From assembly GCF_949628265.1 (NCBI RefSeq), contig NC_088788.1:6138001-6202000 (forward strand): a stretch of 64,000 nucleotides of DNA, in the 5' to 3' direction. The notes beneath the pieces are model-generated. The model was not told where the DNA came from. It did no database searches and saw only the letters and a program-made list of their open reading frames with translations. The position numbers and the translations under genes were made by a program. Shown in pieces: positions 23,574-35,444 of this stretch; position 1 is the stretch's first letter; the number at the start of each line of letters is the position of its first letter. Origin of the DNA: Cloeon dipterum (lineage: Eukaryota > Arthropoda > Insecta > Ephemeroptera > Baetidae).

Positions 23574-25048
23574 TCAATCTTTGCCACACGCACGTTTGAT
23601 GCGGCCTTTGTACTTCATTTGCAGGCAAGCACCGCAGCTGCAGGGTTTAAAATACTCCAGATCCGCCGTTAAATTGGTTAGCTTGGGCAGCAGTGTTCGT
23701 ATGCCCTTTACTTCCAGGATTTCGTAAATCTGATTTCTTTCGTGCTCATCGGTCCAGTGATCGTCCAGATCATCGCAGCGCAACTGGCACATGAGACAGA
23801 ATTTCAGTCCCAGTCCCTCGTCGATCAAATTCCTTGGGTTGCCACATTCGTGGTTGAGCAGACGATGACTGTAAAATACGCCATGACAGGTTTCGCACAC
23901 GGAGAGTTCCGTTTTGAAACGTACGCCCCACGGCGCCATCAGCCGCCTTCCTTTGTACATATAAATTTCATAGCAATTTCTCTTCAGCGGCCTGATAACG
24001 TTCAAGTGCAAAGTGCTCATGTGAAATCTGAGGAATGGGAAATCCCTTTCGCAGATCACGCAGAAGCCGGATCTGTTAGTTTTCTCGACGAACATCTCGC
24101 CTGCTGGTCCTTGTATAACGGTCGGAGTCGGTTTATGCACAGGGGCATCCATTGAGTCGATAGAAACTGAAAGGATTTTTAGGGTGGTTTCTATGTAATA
24201 ATGTAAAAAATTTACTAAAAGCTAACTGAACAATAAATTAATCCAGATCAGCGGGGCCAGATTCGTGCGACGCGCAGATATGGCGTCCGGTGGAGTTTGG
24301 TGCGAAATAACGGTCACGTGAAAATGCGCGAAGCAAGTTTTCGTCAATATTGTGACGTATAATTTGCATTACTTGTACTAATTGTGCCTTTTGGATCGTA
24401 AAAACAAACTCTTGACACTCGCACGGCAATCCATAGAAAGCTTTTTGTTTCCCACATTCAGACGCCATCTTGGATCTGCGCAGTTCGAACCAATTTTATA
24501 TCGCACATCTGGTCCCCGCTGATCCAGATTGTGCTTTTCAATTTTCAGATAAAATGGCCGTTAGAGTTAGCATGTAAATCAACCGGTTGGACATTATGTC
24601 TTCAAATTAAAAATAATTTATTGCACATTCAGGAAACTCATAATTTGCACAGCATAGGATAGCTTGTGACGAGAGGAGTCGAAATTACGCTTCCTGCTTG
24701 GGAAAATAATGCATAGCTATTTGAAAGTATGTTCTTGAAATTTTCTAATTGGAAATTCATTTTACTTTAAAGGCGAGTTACGCACCTGGAATTATACTTT
24801 GGGCTCCTAGCTCAGACGAGTTTTCACTTCCTGCAGGCATGTTTTGAGCATTGTCCGGTACTTTCTCGTTTTTCGTCAAGTCCTGTCCATCTCCTTGATC
24901 AGAAATTCTGTGCGAGAGATTTGAGGATGGCTAATTTGAATTATTGAGGATTTTGTTCTTACATATCGGTGCAAAATGAATTTGAACAAAGCCCATTTTC
25001 CTTGCGAAAAAGGAAAGTGCATTTGCTGCACCTCTTGCGCTGCTTCAT
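23574..25048 (-). CDS. TF family protein 4, with N-terminal Cys module
   Basis: Three exons, 24963-25048, 24786-24907 and 23574-24166, join in phase to 266 aa. Exon 1 encodes a basic start and C-x2-C-x10-C-x4-C (MKQRKRCSKC ... LCSNSFC), matching the TF3 module in spacing. Exon 2 is an acidic, Asn/Ser-rich linker ending SIIP. Exon 3 starts VSID, parallel to VSIA in TF3. It contains fingers A (GFCVICERD...HMSTLH), B (CETCHGVFYSHRLLNHEC), C (CLMCQLRC...HWTDEH) and the tail CSCGACLQMKYKGRIKRAC. The exon just upstream of the ATG is open, so a further 5' exon is possible. MITE copy 2 sits in intron 2. Confidence 0.77.
24249..24521. mobile_element. hAT-like MITE, copy 2, with perfect 8-bp target duplication
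   Basis: A 273-bp element with ends CAGCGGGGCCAGAT and ATCTGGTCCCCGCTG, flanked by ATCCAGAT at 24241-24248 and again at 24522-24529. An 8-bp duplication with CAG-starting ends is the hAT pattern. It lies in intron 2 of TF4. Confidence 0.9.
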
Positions 25049-25267
25049 TTCAGGGAAATACTTGACTGCTCTACAAAATTCTTCCTCCAAAATGTGAAGA
25101 CGTTGGCAGAACCTGAAGCAGAAAAGAATGTGTAACATTTTTGGAGACAAAAAGTGATTTTTTACAAAAATTCACACATTCCAAAAAATGAAATTATTGA
25201 TCATGCATGGACAATCACAATTTATGTAAAAAAATTATTTACAGGAGTTAAAACTGCAAACGAATCT

Positions 25268-26377
25268 AGATGAGCCAGCGTAAAGCATTCAGATGGTGAT
25301 ACCGAATTATTTTCTTATCTCACTTGAGCTCTTCTGCTTTCCCTAAAATTCTCCCTTCAAAAAAAAAATTCGTTGACAAAGGATCGGTACAACAATACAC
25401 GTGCTGGGTTATTGATGGCCTGAAATAGGGGCGGAAATGGTCGCGCTCAGGGTCTCGACAAGATTTAACGCTTGGACAAGCAACAGATAGAGTAAAATAG
25501 AGAGATATCGGCGCGGCGCGGCGCAGGCGCAGCTCTGCTCGGCACGTCGAACAGCCTTCCCGGCTCTGCGTGGACCGGAAGTTACAGGGAACAGCCAGGC
25601 ATAACATTTTTCGTGGTGTTACGCTGATTAAAAATGCCAACAATCGGTCATAATTATTACCAACTCAGCTGCTCATGCGCGGCAGCGAGTTGGAATAATT
25701 ATGAGACTTTAGAAATATTAATTGCCTCACTGCTTGTGAGCAGTCCGAAATCCTTAGAATAAAATCTGCGTCTTGCTGGCCTGGCAAGAGCGCGCGACTA
25801 AATATTCTCAGCAACTTCTAAACTCAAATAAATAGTCCACTTTCTCCACAAATTAGCAAACTATGAAAATACCGTTACGTTAATTATTAAAACGCAGACG
25901 AGACTTTGACAAAATGCTTACTTATATTACGACGTACTGTGGCTGGCTGGCGCGTACGCTAGGTGTTGCTCGGCAGAGGTCGGAAAACCATCTCCGAGGA
26001 AGCTCAAATGCAGCCCTCTCCGATCACTCGGGGGAGGGTGAACTTGGCCGCCAGTTACACGCGTCAGCCAGTGGTTGGTTCAGACAAATCGTGCGCTGAG
26101 GGCGCGAAAATCACGTTAAAGTTAAACAGTGCTCGTCTCACGCTCAAAAGAATAAAAATGCCAATTCTGTAAAATATACGGTGCTCTTGACTGTCGATAT
26201 TGGCGCCTGGTCATGGCGCCTCTAAGGTCAGTAACAGGCCAAAGAGTGTCACAACAGCCGAGCTTTATGATCTAGATGAGCCAGCGTAAAGCATTCAGAG
26301 GGTGATACCGAAATTAGTTTCTTATCGCTTGAGCTCTTCTGCTATCCCTAAAATTCTCCTTTCAAAAAATTTCTTAC
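25268..26377. repeat. About 105-bp direct repeats bracketing a 0.9-kb segment
   Basis: TCTAGATGAGCCAGCGTAAA begins both 25268-25372 and 26271-26377, and the two copies stay alike throughout (GCATTCAGA, GGTGATACCGAA, TTGAGCTCTTCTGC, CCTAAAATTCTCC). The interior contains a very GC-rich block near 25510-25560 and a small near-palindrome near 25650-25700. No conserved gene is visible inside. It could be an old terminal-repeat element or a partial tandem duplication. Confidence 0.6.
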
Positions 26378-26937
26378 CTGAATATAGCATTCTTGGAATC
26401 CATCAAATATCAATTAATCTGGAAAATATTTACGGTGTTTTCTTGAAATTTGTGGAATATTGGCCATCCAAATCCCTAGTCCTGGGAATTTTGTCGTTAT
26501 TTATGCTAACAAGACACGATCTCAAAAGAAAAAGGGCGATCATTTTTATGACTTTTTTAATTTGCTTATTTTATTTTATGATTTTTTACTGGAAAAAATT
26601 CAATCAAACGCAACGCATTTTTGCAGCATTTATTTTCTAGATCTTTTATTGTACCTCACATTAATTATGTATACAGATGTTTTGATTACTTATAAAATTT
26701 TGGCAATGTATACATACAAGAAAGAAAATTTTAAATCAAATTGTGCCATTACACATATATTTTTGATGGAGATCTCAGCTTCCGCTTTAATTTTTAGCTT
26801 GGCTATTGAACGAACTGATTTCTATTTACATTTTTCCAACAAGTTAAAATAAATTATATTTACAAATAGCAGCCGATTATTTACCTCATCCAGTGAAAAA
26901 AAAATCCATTCACTTTGAGCAAGGTCAATTAACCTAA

Positions 26938-27114
26938 AATGCGCGAAAAGAGCTAAGTTTTTGTCAATATTGTGACATAATTTTCATCACTCGTACAAAC
27001 AAACTCTTGACACTCGTACAGGAATCCAATTAGAGCTTTTTGATTCCCACATTCAGACGCCATCTTGGATCTGCGCAGTGCGAACCAATTTTATCGCATA
27101 TCTCGCCCCCGCTG
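26938..27114. mobile_element. hAT-like MITE, copy 3, left-truncated
   Basis: Matches the right two-thirds of copies 1, 2 and 4 (AATGCGCGAA through CAGACGCCATCTTGGATCTG to GCCCCCGCTG), but the left end is missing. It lies about 150 bp downstream (transcriptionally) of the TF5 stop. Confidence 0.8.
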
Positions 27115-27266
27115 TCTAAAATTAAATCGTAAAATCTTTAAAAAAATATATATTTTCAGTATTTCTTTCGTAATAAAAATAATCGATGACGAGAATATAA
27201 TTTCTTTATTCACATACTTTTGAATTAATTCTTCTTGGAGCTATTTCTCATTTACAAATGAACTTT

Positions 27267-27827
27267 TCATTCACATTGCCGTTTAGTACGCATTTTATAA
27301 CCAAACAACACACAGGAGTTAAAATTAGAGCAGGAGTTGTATTTCATCAATTCCAAATCGTCTTTGTTATGTTTTGGGAGAAGGGTTGTCACACCATGAA
27401 TGGATCTCACCTCATAACTGGTGTTATTGCCATGCACATAAAGCCAGTGGAACGACAAATTATCAGTTAAAAGTTGACACAACAGGCAGTATTCTGGCCC
27501 CTTTCCTTCGTCGATTAAGCCTAACATATTTCTACAGCTATGGTTGAAACGGCGATGAGTGAAAAATATTCCGAGGCAAAATTCACATTGGACCAGCTCT
27601 CTTTCAAGCATTGTCCCTATCGGCACCATAATGTACTTATCTTTGAAAGCTTTGACTTCGTAGCATCGGTCTGGACTTACTTTAGGTTCATTGTGATGCA
27701 CCAAAGCCATGTGCGTCTTAACATCAACGGAATCTATCTCGCAAATCACACAAAAGCCAACTTCATTTGTCGGTTTAGATTTTTTTTCGCCTGGTCCAGG
27801 GTTGGATTTGCTTTTTCTAGTAGCCAT
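27267..27827 (-). CDS. TF family protein 5
   Basis: 186 aa in one coding exon. A TTCTTGCAG acceptor lies about 20 bp before the ATG, and the following ACCGTGTCACTTGATCA matches the 5'UTR exon start of TF6-TF9. The N-terminus is basic (MATRKSKSNPGPGEKK). Finger A is GFCVICEIDS...HMALVH, finger B CEFCLGIFFTHRRFNHSC, the linker IDEGKGPEYCLLCQ, and finger C ends HWLYVH. The tail keeps Cys residues but with altered spacing (SCSNFNSCVLFGYKM...QC). It is the last TF gene of the array and has no esterase behind it. Confidence 0.8.
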   Translation of the reverse strand: MATRKSKSNPGPGEKKSKPTNEVGFCVICEIDSVDVKTHMALVHHNEPKVSPDRCYEVKAFKDKYIMVPIGTMLERELVQCEFCLGIFFTHRRFNHSCRNMLGLIDEGKGPEYCLLCQLLTDNLSFHWLYVHGNNTSYEVRSIHGVTTLLPKHNKDDLELMKYNSCSNFNSCVLFGYKMRTKRQCE

Positions 27828-28092
27828 TGATCAAGTGACACGGTCTGCAAGAATTTTCAGTTAAAATTTATCTATTAATAAAAATATAGTGATCTTAATA
27901 TGTATATATAAATAATTTAAATACTAGTTAACGCACATGATTTTCTCTGAACTGCTTCGGTGTCTTTCGTGGTTTGACTTTCCCTCTAAAAGTCGATCAA
28001 ATGAACCTGAAATCCGAAAAGCATTTGGTTTATATAGTTCAAAAGTCAACATATTCCAGGCTAGAAAGTCTAGCTGAGAATAATTTACATAA

Positions 28093-28300
28093 TATTTCAA
28101 CGGTGGGGCAAAATATAATACCTATTATTCTTGGATATCAACGTCGACGTGTTGTTTGATTATTTTCTCCAAGACACCCACCTTACTTCAGGGCGTTCGC
28201 AGGGAAAATGATAGTAATTTTCCCTTTAGGAATATTCTTGCGCAGAGTTCATTGCTTACATTTTTTGCATTCTATCATACCACCAAAAATGATGCTCAGG
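28093..28300 (-). promoter_or_regulatory. Conserved module upstream of array TF genes (copy at TF5)
   Basis: A non-coding block containing GGATATCAA-GTCGAC, TTATTTTCTCC, CAGGGAAAATGATAGT and CATTCTATCATACCACCAAAAATGATGCT. Close copies stand in the same place upstream of TF6 (about 33490-33673), TF7 (36650-36830) and TF8 (39285-39460). Conservation outside genes suggests promoter sequence, but recent duplication alone could explain it. Confidence 0.4.
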
Positions 28301-28846
28301 ATATTTATTAAAAAATTTAAAGGATTTTTGAAAGCGAATTTTGTCGGTCTGAGCTCTCATTATCAGTGCAGCCCAAAAATCATTTTTTTTCTAATTTTTT
28401 TATTTAAATCCATTTACAATCCTTTCTGTTATTTGTTTATTGATGACTCAATAGCAGAATTTTTAATCGTACTCTTTAGGCAATGTGATACCTTTGAGCA
28501 TTTTGGGATCTATTCCTATGCAGTTGAAAAATATTACATATTGAGAGACTAATGTCTGGCGTTTAAAAAAAACGTTGCCACGGGGATCTGAAAAAAATAG
28601 CCACTTATTTGGGCCCAAAATTTTCGATTTATAATTTGATCTAGAAAGACTATATGGTATTAAATTAACGTAATTCACTGATATTTATTATAATGATAGA
28701 ATATAGGCCGCTACTAGAATTAAACTATGCATTATTGCTATTTCTTGCATGCAAAAGTGTTTGATTGATATACAAAAAATATATACGGAGCGCTTTATAT
28801 ACGCATGCTTTGATATAATTCAATAATTTTTTTTTGAATTTTCCAG

Positions 28847-29012
28847 TATGACCCAGAGGGATTTGGAGAAATTCCGTGGGATGATTCGTCGTCGCCCTCC
28901 ACTCTCCGGATTTTACTTCGCAAGTGGAGCCAAACAAACGAGAAATCCAGGCTGAAAAGGCGTAAAAGCGACTCACCTCCGCAATCACCTTTTAGAACTT
29001 TGTCATAATGTC
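28847..29012 (+). pseudogene. Exon remnant, copy 1 (RDLEKFRGMI / RRKSDSPPQSP)
   Basis: Follows a good acceptor (GAATTTTCCAG). One frame reads QRDLEKFRGMI and another, later, KRRKSDSPPQSPFRTLS. The second copy at 40145-40305 keeps both in a single frame, so this copy carries a frameshift. The parent gene is not in the window. Confidence 0.45.
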
Positions 29013-29195
29013 GTGAATACAAAAATTTCAAATTGCTTTTGAAAATGATTATTTTTATTTCAAATGGAATAGAGAGCTAATCAAAAAGACCATTAATTGA
29101 ATATTGAAAAAATAATTTAGCAACTAACGTCATTCAGAAATAATAATTTGTATGTGACTTTACAAAACATTTTCCTGTTCTTGGCTAAAGATTTT

Positions 29196-32100
29196 CTAGT
29201 TTAAATGAAACCCAGCTGCTCGTTTTACGCGGTCAGGTCTCGTAAGTTTATAGATCCAAGAATTCTCCCAGATGAGTTTGGCCCAGAACTGCATGCGTTT
29301 GTCGTTGAGACTCCTGTCGTTCATGACCAGTTTTTCTCCCAGGTCCAAGTAGCTTGTGATTAGTTTATCAGGATCGTTGCTCGATTTGCGCACCGGCAGC
29401 CACTTGACGCCGCTTGTTGCGTCCGGGGTTGGGTTCCTAAATGCGTGTTGTTATTTAAATATTCAAGGGAGGAAATATACTCGTACCCTTTCTCTGCGAA
29501 GTTGGCCCACAGGGTCGTGATCTGGCTGATGAAGGCTCTGTCCCGGGCCGGAGCGCGCTGCCACGAGTCGGAAATGTTCATCGTGAACAGATAGCCCAGG
29601 TCGTCGCCGTGGGAAGTTCCTATAATTATTTTATCATTTTTCACAATTGGTTTTTGTAAAATGAAAATATTCAAAATACAAATTTACACTCTGAAATGAA
29701 TATTGTTTTTCAGAAATTAATTAAAATTTGGATCATCAGTTTTCATTTCTAACCAAATTCAGATTGGGCACGGAAAATAGCTTTCTTGAGAGTTATTTGT
29801 CCTTTTTGTTCATTTTTTATTTAATTAATTTTTCATTTAAAAACGAATGCGAACCTGTCCTGTTGGTTGGCACGCGGCTCTTAATCAAACTAGTGATAGA
29901 GCCGTTGTACGATAGCTGATAATAGAAAACCGGACTCTTCCTGTTCTCTTTGGCAACCGTTTCTCTCACCAACTGGTCCACTCCAAGCGTGAATTGTGCG
30001 TCTGAAGCCATCTGTTGAATTTAATTAATTCAACTTAAATTATTTGAAATTAAAAAAAAATATACCAGGAGATATTGCTCCATTTCATCAACAGGCATGG
30101 ATTTGTAGTAAGCTGATATTTGTTTCCACGCATTTTCAAACTGGGAAGTGTTTCTCTTCAGTCCTAACAAGCGAGGAACATAGAAGTCCCTGTTTTCGGT
30201 GAATTCCTTTGTCACGTTGAGCGGACGAAGCACTATAACATCACTTTTTTATCAATACATTGGTAGGAAATTTTCAATAAATACCGAAATTTGTGTTTTT
30301 ATTGTGTAATTTTAAATTTCCCAAAATTCTATTGCATTATAATTATTATAAGTTTATCTGTGTTTATATTGAAACAAATTTTTCTCCCTAACATTTCTTG
30401 CTGTATTCGTGTGTAAAATTTTAATTTTATCAATCAAGAATTCGTCCCAATTTTAGGTAATCTGAATTAATTTCCACCTCCAGCCTAGTATTTCATTTAA
30501 TTTATTAATTAAAAAATAATTATCATAAAATACTCACAAATCATGTTGAGCATGGCCTCATGAGTGGTGACTCCGGTCATGATGGGCACGTCTGGCAATA
30601 GCATTTTATCATTTCTGAAAAGCTCGGGTGCTCGGGTACTCTCGAGCGAGACAGCCAGGTATCTGCGTCTCTCGCGAACGGTCAGGGCGCTCGCCTCGTC
30701 CACCAATTTCTGAATGTCCAAACCGCGCAGGCATTTCGCCTTTTCTTCATAACTACCATTTCCGCAGCCCAGGTTTTCCACAGCTCGCCCATAAACCTTG
30801 AAGCCGTCCGCCTGGAATGCCCAGTTGTGAAACACAGAGCCACTTTGCAAAATCGCCTTGTGGTACAACCCTGAAATATTATATTTGGCTCAAAAAACAT
30901 AAGCATCAATTTGAGAAAATGAATTTCTCAGAAATTCCAGATAAATTCTCAGTTATTGAGTATATAAAAATTCTAGAGAGTCTTATTGGACCGAAAATAA
31001 GAAATAATTCGAGGGTTGTATTACCTTTGGCCAGGGGTGAAATAAGAATGTAATGAATGCTTGATGCTCCAGTATTCCACCCAAACAGTGTCACAGAATT
31101 CGGGTCTCCGCCAAATGCCGCAATGTTTTCCTGAACCCACTTCAAAGCGTGAATTTGGTCCCTAATTGCATAATTGCCGTGCAGCTCTTTACTACCCACG
31201 TTCAACAGACCTATATTGGAGGGAAAAAATAGTTTTAGCTGGAAATATTGCTTCTCTTTGTATTCAAATGCCAACAACACAGACGGAGGCTCGGATCAAT
31301 ACAAAATTATTTTGCTGACGGCTCTCCATTTTTTCTCCTGATGGATTGGAGAAACTTGACCGAGCTTTGACTGCACATTTTTGACATGCAGAACAAATAT
31401 ATAAAATATTTATTAAACTTTTCCTCCCTTAGAAAATAAATTCATGTACGTTACATAACCAAAAACGATTGTTTTAGTGGGGAAACCTTATGTTAAATTA
31501 TATTTTAATAGTTTCATTTTTTCTTCAAATAACCCATAAATAAATTTTGACGCACCAAGGAGTCCGAGTCTGTAGTTTAGAGTGACGAGGACAATGTCCT
31601 TGTCCATCAAAATCTCCGGACCTGTGAGTTGGACGCTGCTCGACCCTTCGACCATTCCTCCACCGTGGATCCACACCATCACCGGCAGTGCCCGTTTTGA
31701 GTTGATCTGCGACGGTTGATTAAATTTTAAAATTAAACAAATCATGAATTAAATTCTGAATTCACTTGAGGTGTGTACACATTGAGAAAGAGGCAGTCTT
31801 CAGAGCCAGAAAAGAGTCGGGTGATTTGGTCGTACTGCGGACAGTCACTTCCTTCTTTCGTGGCCATCAAGGTGCCGTTCCATCCTGCGTGCTCAACTGG
31901 GCTCTAATTTAAAAAATATATGCATTTTTCCCTTAAATTGTGAAATATTATTTTGATTTATTATTTTTTAATATATAATTTGATATCTTGGTTAATTTTG
32001 GTGAGGAAAGCATTGGTCCGGATTCGTTTATAGACGTTAATTTGATGTTAAAATTGTGGTTTTCTTATAATTCCAAACTAAACATCAACCAAAATCTTTT

Positions 32101-32344
32101 TTGATTATGTATTTGCTGTTGGTGCACTAACCATGAATCTGAGATTTCCAACCGGCGGCGCCGCATACGGGATTCCTTGGAATGCAGAAAAGTCTCGTTT
32201 GTTGAGTAACGACTGCATGACCTTTCCGGTCAGGGTGCCCTGCTTAATGGTCACCGTCAGGGACTGCGTTGGCCTTGGACTCTGCTGCGTTGAGAGCTGC
32301 AGCAGAGAAAATAAGACGACCAGGATCGACCCGTGTAGCTTCAT
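29196..32344 (-). CDS. Carboxylesterase-like protein Est1, catalytic Ser replaced by Asn
   Basis: Nine exons (32132-32344, 31766-31903, 31556-31706, 31025-31210, 30538-30870, 30066-30232, 29855-30011, 29487-29619, 29196-29436) join in frame to 572 aa. It has a signal peptide ([20 protein letters not shown]) and the type-B signature [12 protein letters not shown] at about residues 105-116. The oxyanion motif HGGG is at 131-134, the acid Glu at about 334 (TTHEAM), and the catalytic-His block GTSHGDD has its His at about 452. The nucleophile elbow reads GWNTG at 211-215, where active enzymes have G-x-S-x-G; Asn213 replaces the Ser. The frame is otherwise intact with clean splice sites, so this looks like a secreted pseudoenzyme rather than a dead gene. 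The length is normal for the family. It lies 298 bp downstream of TF6 on the same strand. Confidence 0.9.
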
Positions 32345-32641
32345 TTTCGATCAGAAGCTAACTACTGGTCGTTGACCGGAAAAATCAAAATCCTTTATAA
32401 ACTGAGTGGCTTCCGATTTTATTTTTAAATGCGGTTCACCGCACTGACCGCGTCCAAAGCTTAATGACGGTTTAACAATAACAAAATTCCCAAAGTGGTC
32501 AAAAAATTATATAGGGTGTGCAGCCAAGAATTAAAATCTCACATTTAAAAGTTAATTTCAATTTTAATGTTTCAAAAATCATTTGGAGCTGATAAATCTT
32601 TGAAATGATATTTTTCAGTAGCTCATGCCACTTGATCTTCC

Positions 32642-33223
32642 TTATTTTAAACAATTACGTCTCATGCGGTTGATGTAGGTAAATCGCTGACAAGAGCCAC
32701 ATTTGCATGGCGGAATTAGTTTCAAATCACAGTTCTGTGTGAATCTCGGAAGAAGGGTTAAAATTCCATTGATCGTCTTTTTTTGATATGAATAATTATC
32801 AAAATGGGATCCAATCCAATGGAATTCAAGCTCGTCAGTGCGGTATTGACAGAGCAGACAGTAATCTGGCCCACTTCCTTCGTCGATCGCGCCATCAGAA
32901 TTGCCGCATCTGTGGTTTTCAAGCCGGTGATTGTAATAGACTCCCTTGCATAATCCGCATTTTGACAGTTCACTGTCGAGATAAACTCCCACCGGTGCCA
33001 TTATTTTTCTACCTTCAAAGTGATTAAGTCTGTAGCAGCATGGTGTAAAATTTTGTTCATTTTGATGCACGAGATCCATATGTTGTTCGATGTCCGGCGA
33101 TTCTTCTTCACAAATCACACAGAAGCCAGTGTCATCATCAAGCTCGTCTGCGTACAAATTCTTTTCTAGCATCTCCCTTTTATCCTCGTTTATTCTTCTC
33201 AAAAAATAATGCATTGCATTCAT
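32642..33223 (-). CDS. TF family protein 6
   Basis: 193 aa. The open frame extends to 33277, but a TTTCAG acceptor at 33234-33235 and a conserved 5'UTR exon (about 33320-33415, ending CATTTCAG/GTAATT) place the start at the MNAMH ATG. The N-terminal leader is charged. Finger A is GFCVICEEES...HMDLVH, finger B CGLCKGVYYNHRLENHRC, the linker IDEGSGPDYCLLCQ, finger C ends HWIGSH, and the tail is PCKCGSCQRFTYINRMRRNC. It is nearly identical to TF7-TF9 from finger B onward. It heads the Est1 unit. Confidence 0.83.
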   Translation of the reverse strand: MNAMHYFLRRINEDKREMLEKNLYADELDDDTGFCVICEEESPDIEQHMDLVHQNEQNFTPCCYRLNHFEGRKIMAPVGVYLDSELSKCGLCKGVYYNHRLENHRCGNSDGAIDEGSGPDYCLLCQYRTDELEFHWIGSHFDNYSYQKKTINGILTLLPRFTQNCDLKLIPPCKCGSCQRFTYINRMRRNCLK

Positions 33224-33659
33224 ATTGAATACTCTGAAACTATTTTTAATACAATTAATAGAGGACAATAAACTCATCTATACACCACCTGGTGATTTTC
33301 AAATCATATAAAAATTACCTGAAATGTGTGAGTTTTTTCCCAGAAGAAGTTCTTTCAAGAGGTAAAAATCCCCGGAATTTTCTATTTGACGTTGAACCAG
33401 TGATACGGTCTGCAAGAATTATAAAAAAAGTCAGAAAGTCGAGCTGATTAAGAGAATAATTTACATAAATATTTCAATGACGTTCAAAAATTAATTTCTG
33501 TACCTATTCTTGGCTATCAATGTCGACGTAGTGCTGGGTTATTTTCTCCTTACTTCAGCTCTCTCGCAGGGAAAATGATAGTGATTCCTTCCTTTTAGAA
33601 ATATATCTGTTACGCAAAGTTCATTGCTTGAATTTGTTGCATTCTATCATGCCACCAAA

Positions 33660-35444
33660 AATGATGCTAGGGAATAATTTAGTGTTTCTTTTCAATCCCA
33701 GCAAGCGAGGAACGTAGAAGTCCATGTTTCCGGTGAATTCCTTTGTCACGTTGAGCGGACGAAGCACTATAACATCACAAATTTGATTTTTTAATCAGTA
33801 ACGGAATTTGATTTTTAGTAATTAATATTGAGGGAATTTTAAATAAATTCCTATGTGTGTATTTTTCATATCATCTTCTATTTCTCAAAAAATTATAGCA
33901 AATATAATACCAACAATAACATACATTATCAAATTTATTTGTGTTTGATTTGTCGCATAAATACTCGGTCTGAACTGCCCCAAACGGGTGCCTGCAGACC
34001 CAAGGCGCAACGCGCGGCCACTACCGGGTGTCGGGGCGCGCGACAGTGTTCGCCGCATAATCAAACAAAATTTTCTCCCAAAAATAATTTTGTAAATATT
34101 ACAATTTTATTAATGAAGAATTTCGTCCCTATTATTTTGTTTTTCTAAATTAGTTTCCAAACATGATTTTTAAAGAACGCATTTAGCCAAACAATTATCA
34201 TAAAGTAGACTCACAAATCATGTTGAGCATGCCCTCGTGAGTGGTGACCCCGGTCATGATGGGCACGTCTGGCAATAGCATTTTATCATTTCTGAAAAGC
34301 TCGGGTGCTCGGGTACTCTCGAGCGAGACAGCCAGGTATCTGCGTCTCTCGCGAACGGTCAGGGCGCTCGCCTCGTCCACCAGTTTCTGGACGTCTAGAT
34401 CGCGCAGTCATTTCATCTTTTCTTCATCCCAACTGTCCCCGCAGCCCAGGTTTTCCACAGTTCGCCCATAGACCTCGAAGCCGTACTCCTGGAATACCCA
34501 GTTGTTCAACGCAAAAAAATAAATTTCATCCGTTTGCTGAAAATAACAAGTATTTCAGACAGAAACCTGGTTTAAAAATGTATTTTAATTAATAGAAACC
34601 TTTTATATTTTGATAGTTTCAACTTATTTAAAATCACCGACTGATATAATTTAAAAAATTTGACGCACCAAGGAGTCCGAGTCTGTAATTTAAAGTGACG
34701 AGGACAATGTCCTTGTCCATCAAAATCTCCGGACCCGTGAGTTGGACGCTGCTTGACCCTTCGACCATTCCTCCACCGTGGATCCACACCATCACCGGCA
34801 GTGCCCGTTTTGAGTTGATCTGCGACGGTTGATTAAATTTTAAAATTAAACAAATCATGAATATAATTCTGAATTCACTTGGGGTGTGTAGACGTTGAGA
34901 AAGAGGCAGTCTTCAGAGCCAGAAAAGAGTCGGGTAATGTGTTCGTACTGCGGACAGTCACTTCCTTCCTGCGTGGCCATCAAGGTGCCGTTCCAACCTG
35001 CGTGCTCAACTGGGTTCTAGTTAAAAAACATCACCTGGTCAGCTTCCTTGATATTGTAATATCTTAAGAAATTTTTAAATATATAATTTGATATCTTTGG
35101 TTATTATTATAATTTCAAACTTCAAGGAGATAGTGTTTTTTTGTTTAATCAAAACAAAAACAAAAGTAAATATTTATATTTTGATTAAATCAATGTTTTA
35201 AATTTCTTGTTTGCTGTAGGTGCACTAACCGTGAATCTGAGTTTTCCAACCGGCGGCCCCGCATACGGACTTCCTTGGAATGCAGAAAAGTCTCGTTTGT
35301 TGAGTAAAGACTGCGCATGACCTTTCCGGTCAGGGTGCCCTGCTGAATGGTCACCGTAAGGGAGTTCCTCGGCTTTGGTCTCTGCTGCGTAGAAAGCCGC
35401 AGCAGAGAAAATAAGACGACCAGAATCGACCCATGTAGCTTCAT
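33660..35444 (-). pseudogene. Carboxylesterase pseudogene Est2
   Basis: Recognisable exon 1 (35232-35444) has a 2-bp insertion that shifts the frame within the SLLNKRDF block. Exon 2 (about 34880-35018) and exon 3 (about 34670-34820) are well kept. Exon 4, with the nucleophile elbow, is absent. Exon 5 (about 34213-34509) lacks its 5' end and has an in-frame TGA near 34408. Only the start of exon 6 (about 33680-33774) remains before sequence jumps straight to the upstream module of the next TF gene. Exons 7-9 are gone. Confidence 0.88.

Noticed and set aside
25320..25643. 107-codon minus-strand frame with several Cys
   Set aside because: Lies in the GC-rich core of the repeat-bounded segment; codon pattern and Cys spacing match nothing and there is no splice context.
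26302..26852. Two overlapping hydrophobic plus-strand frames of 112 and 130 codons
   Set aside because: AT-rich, no splice support, no motif; hydrophobicity follows from base composition.
33224..33277. Upstream starts (MSLLSS...) for TF6-TF9
   Set aside because: The added codons lie in an intron: a TTTCAG acceptor precedes the chosen ATG and the upstream exon is a conserved 5'UTR exon.
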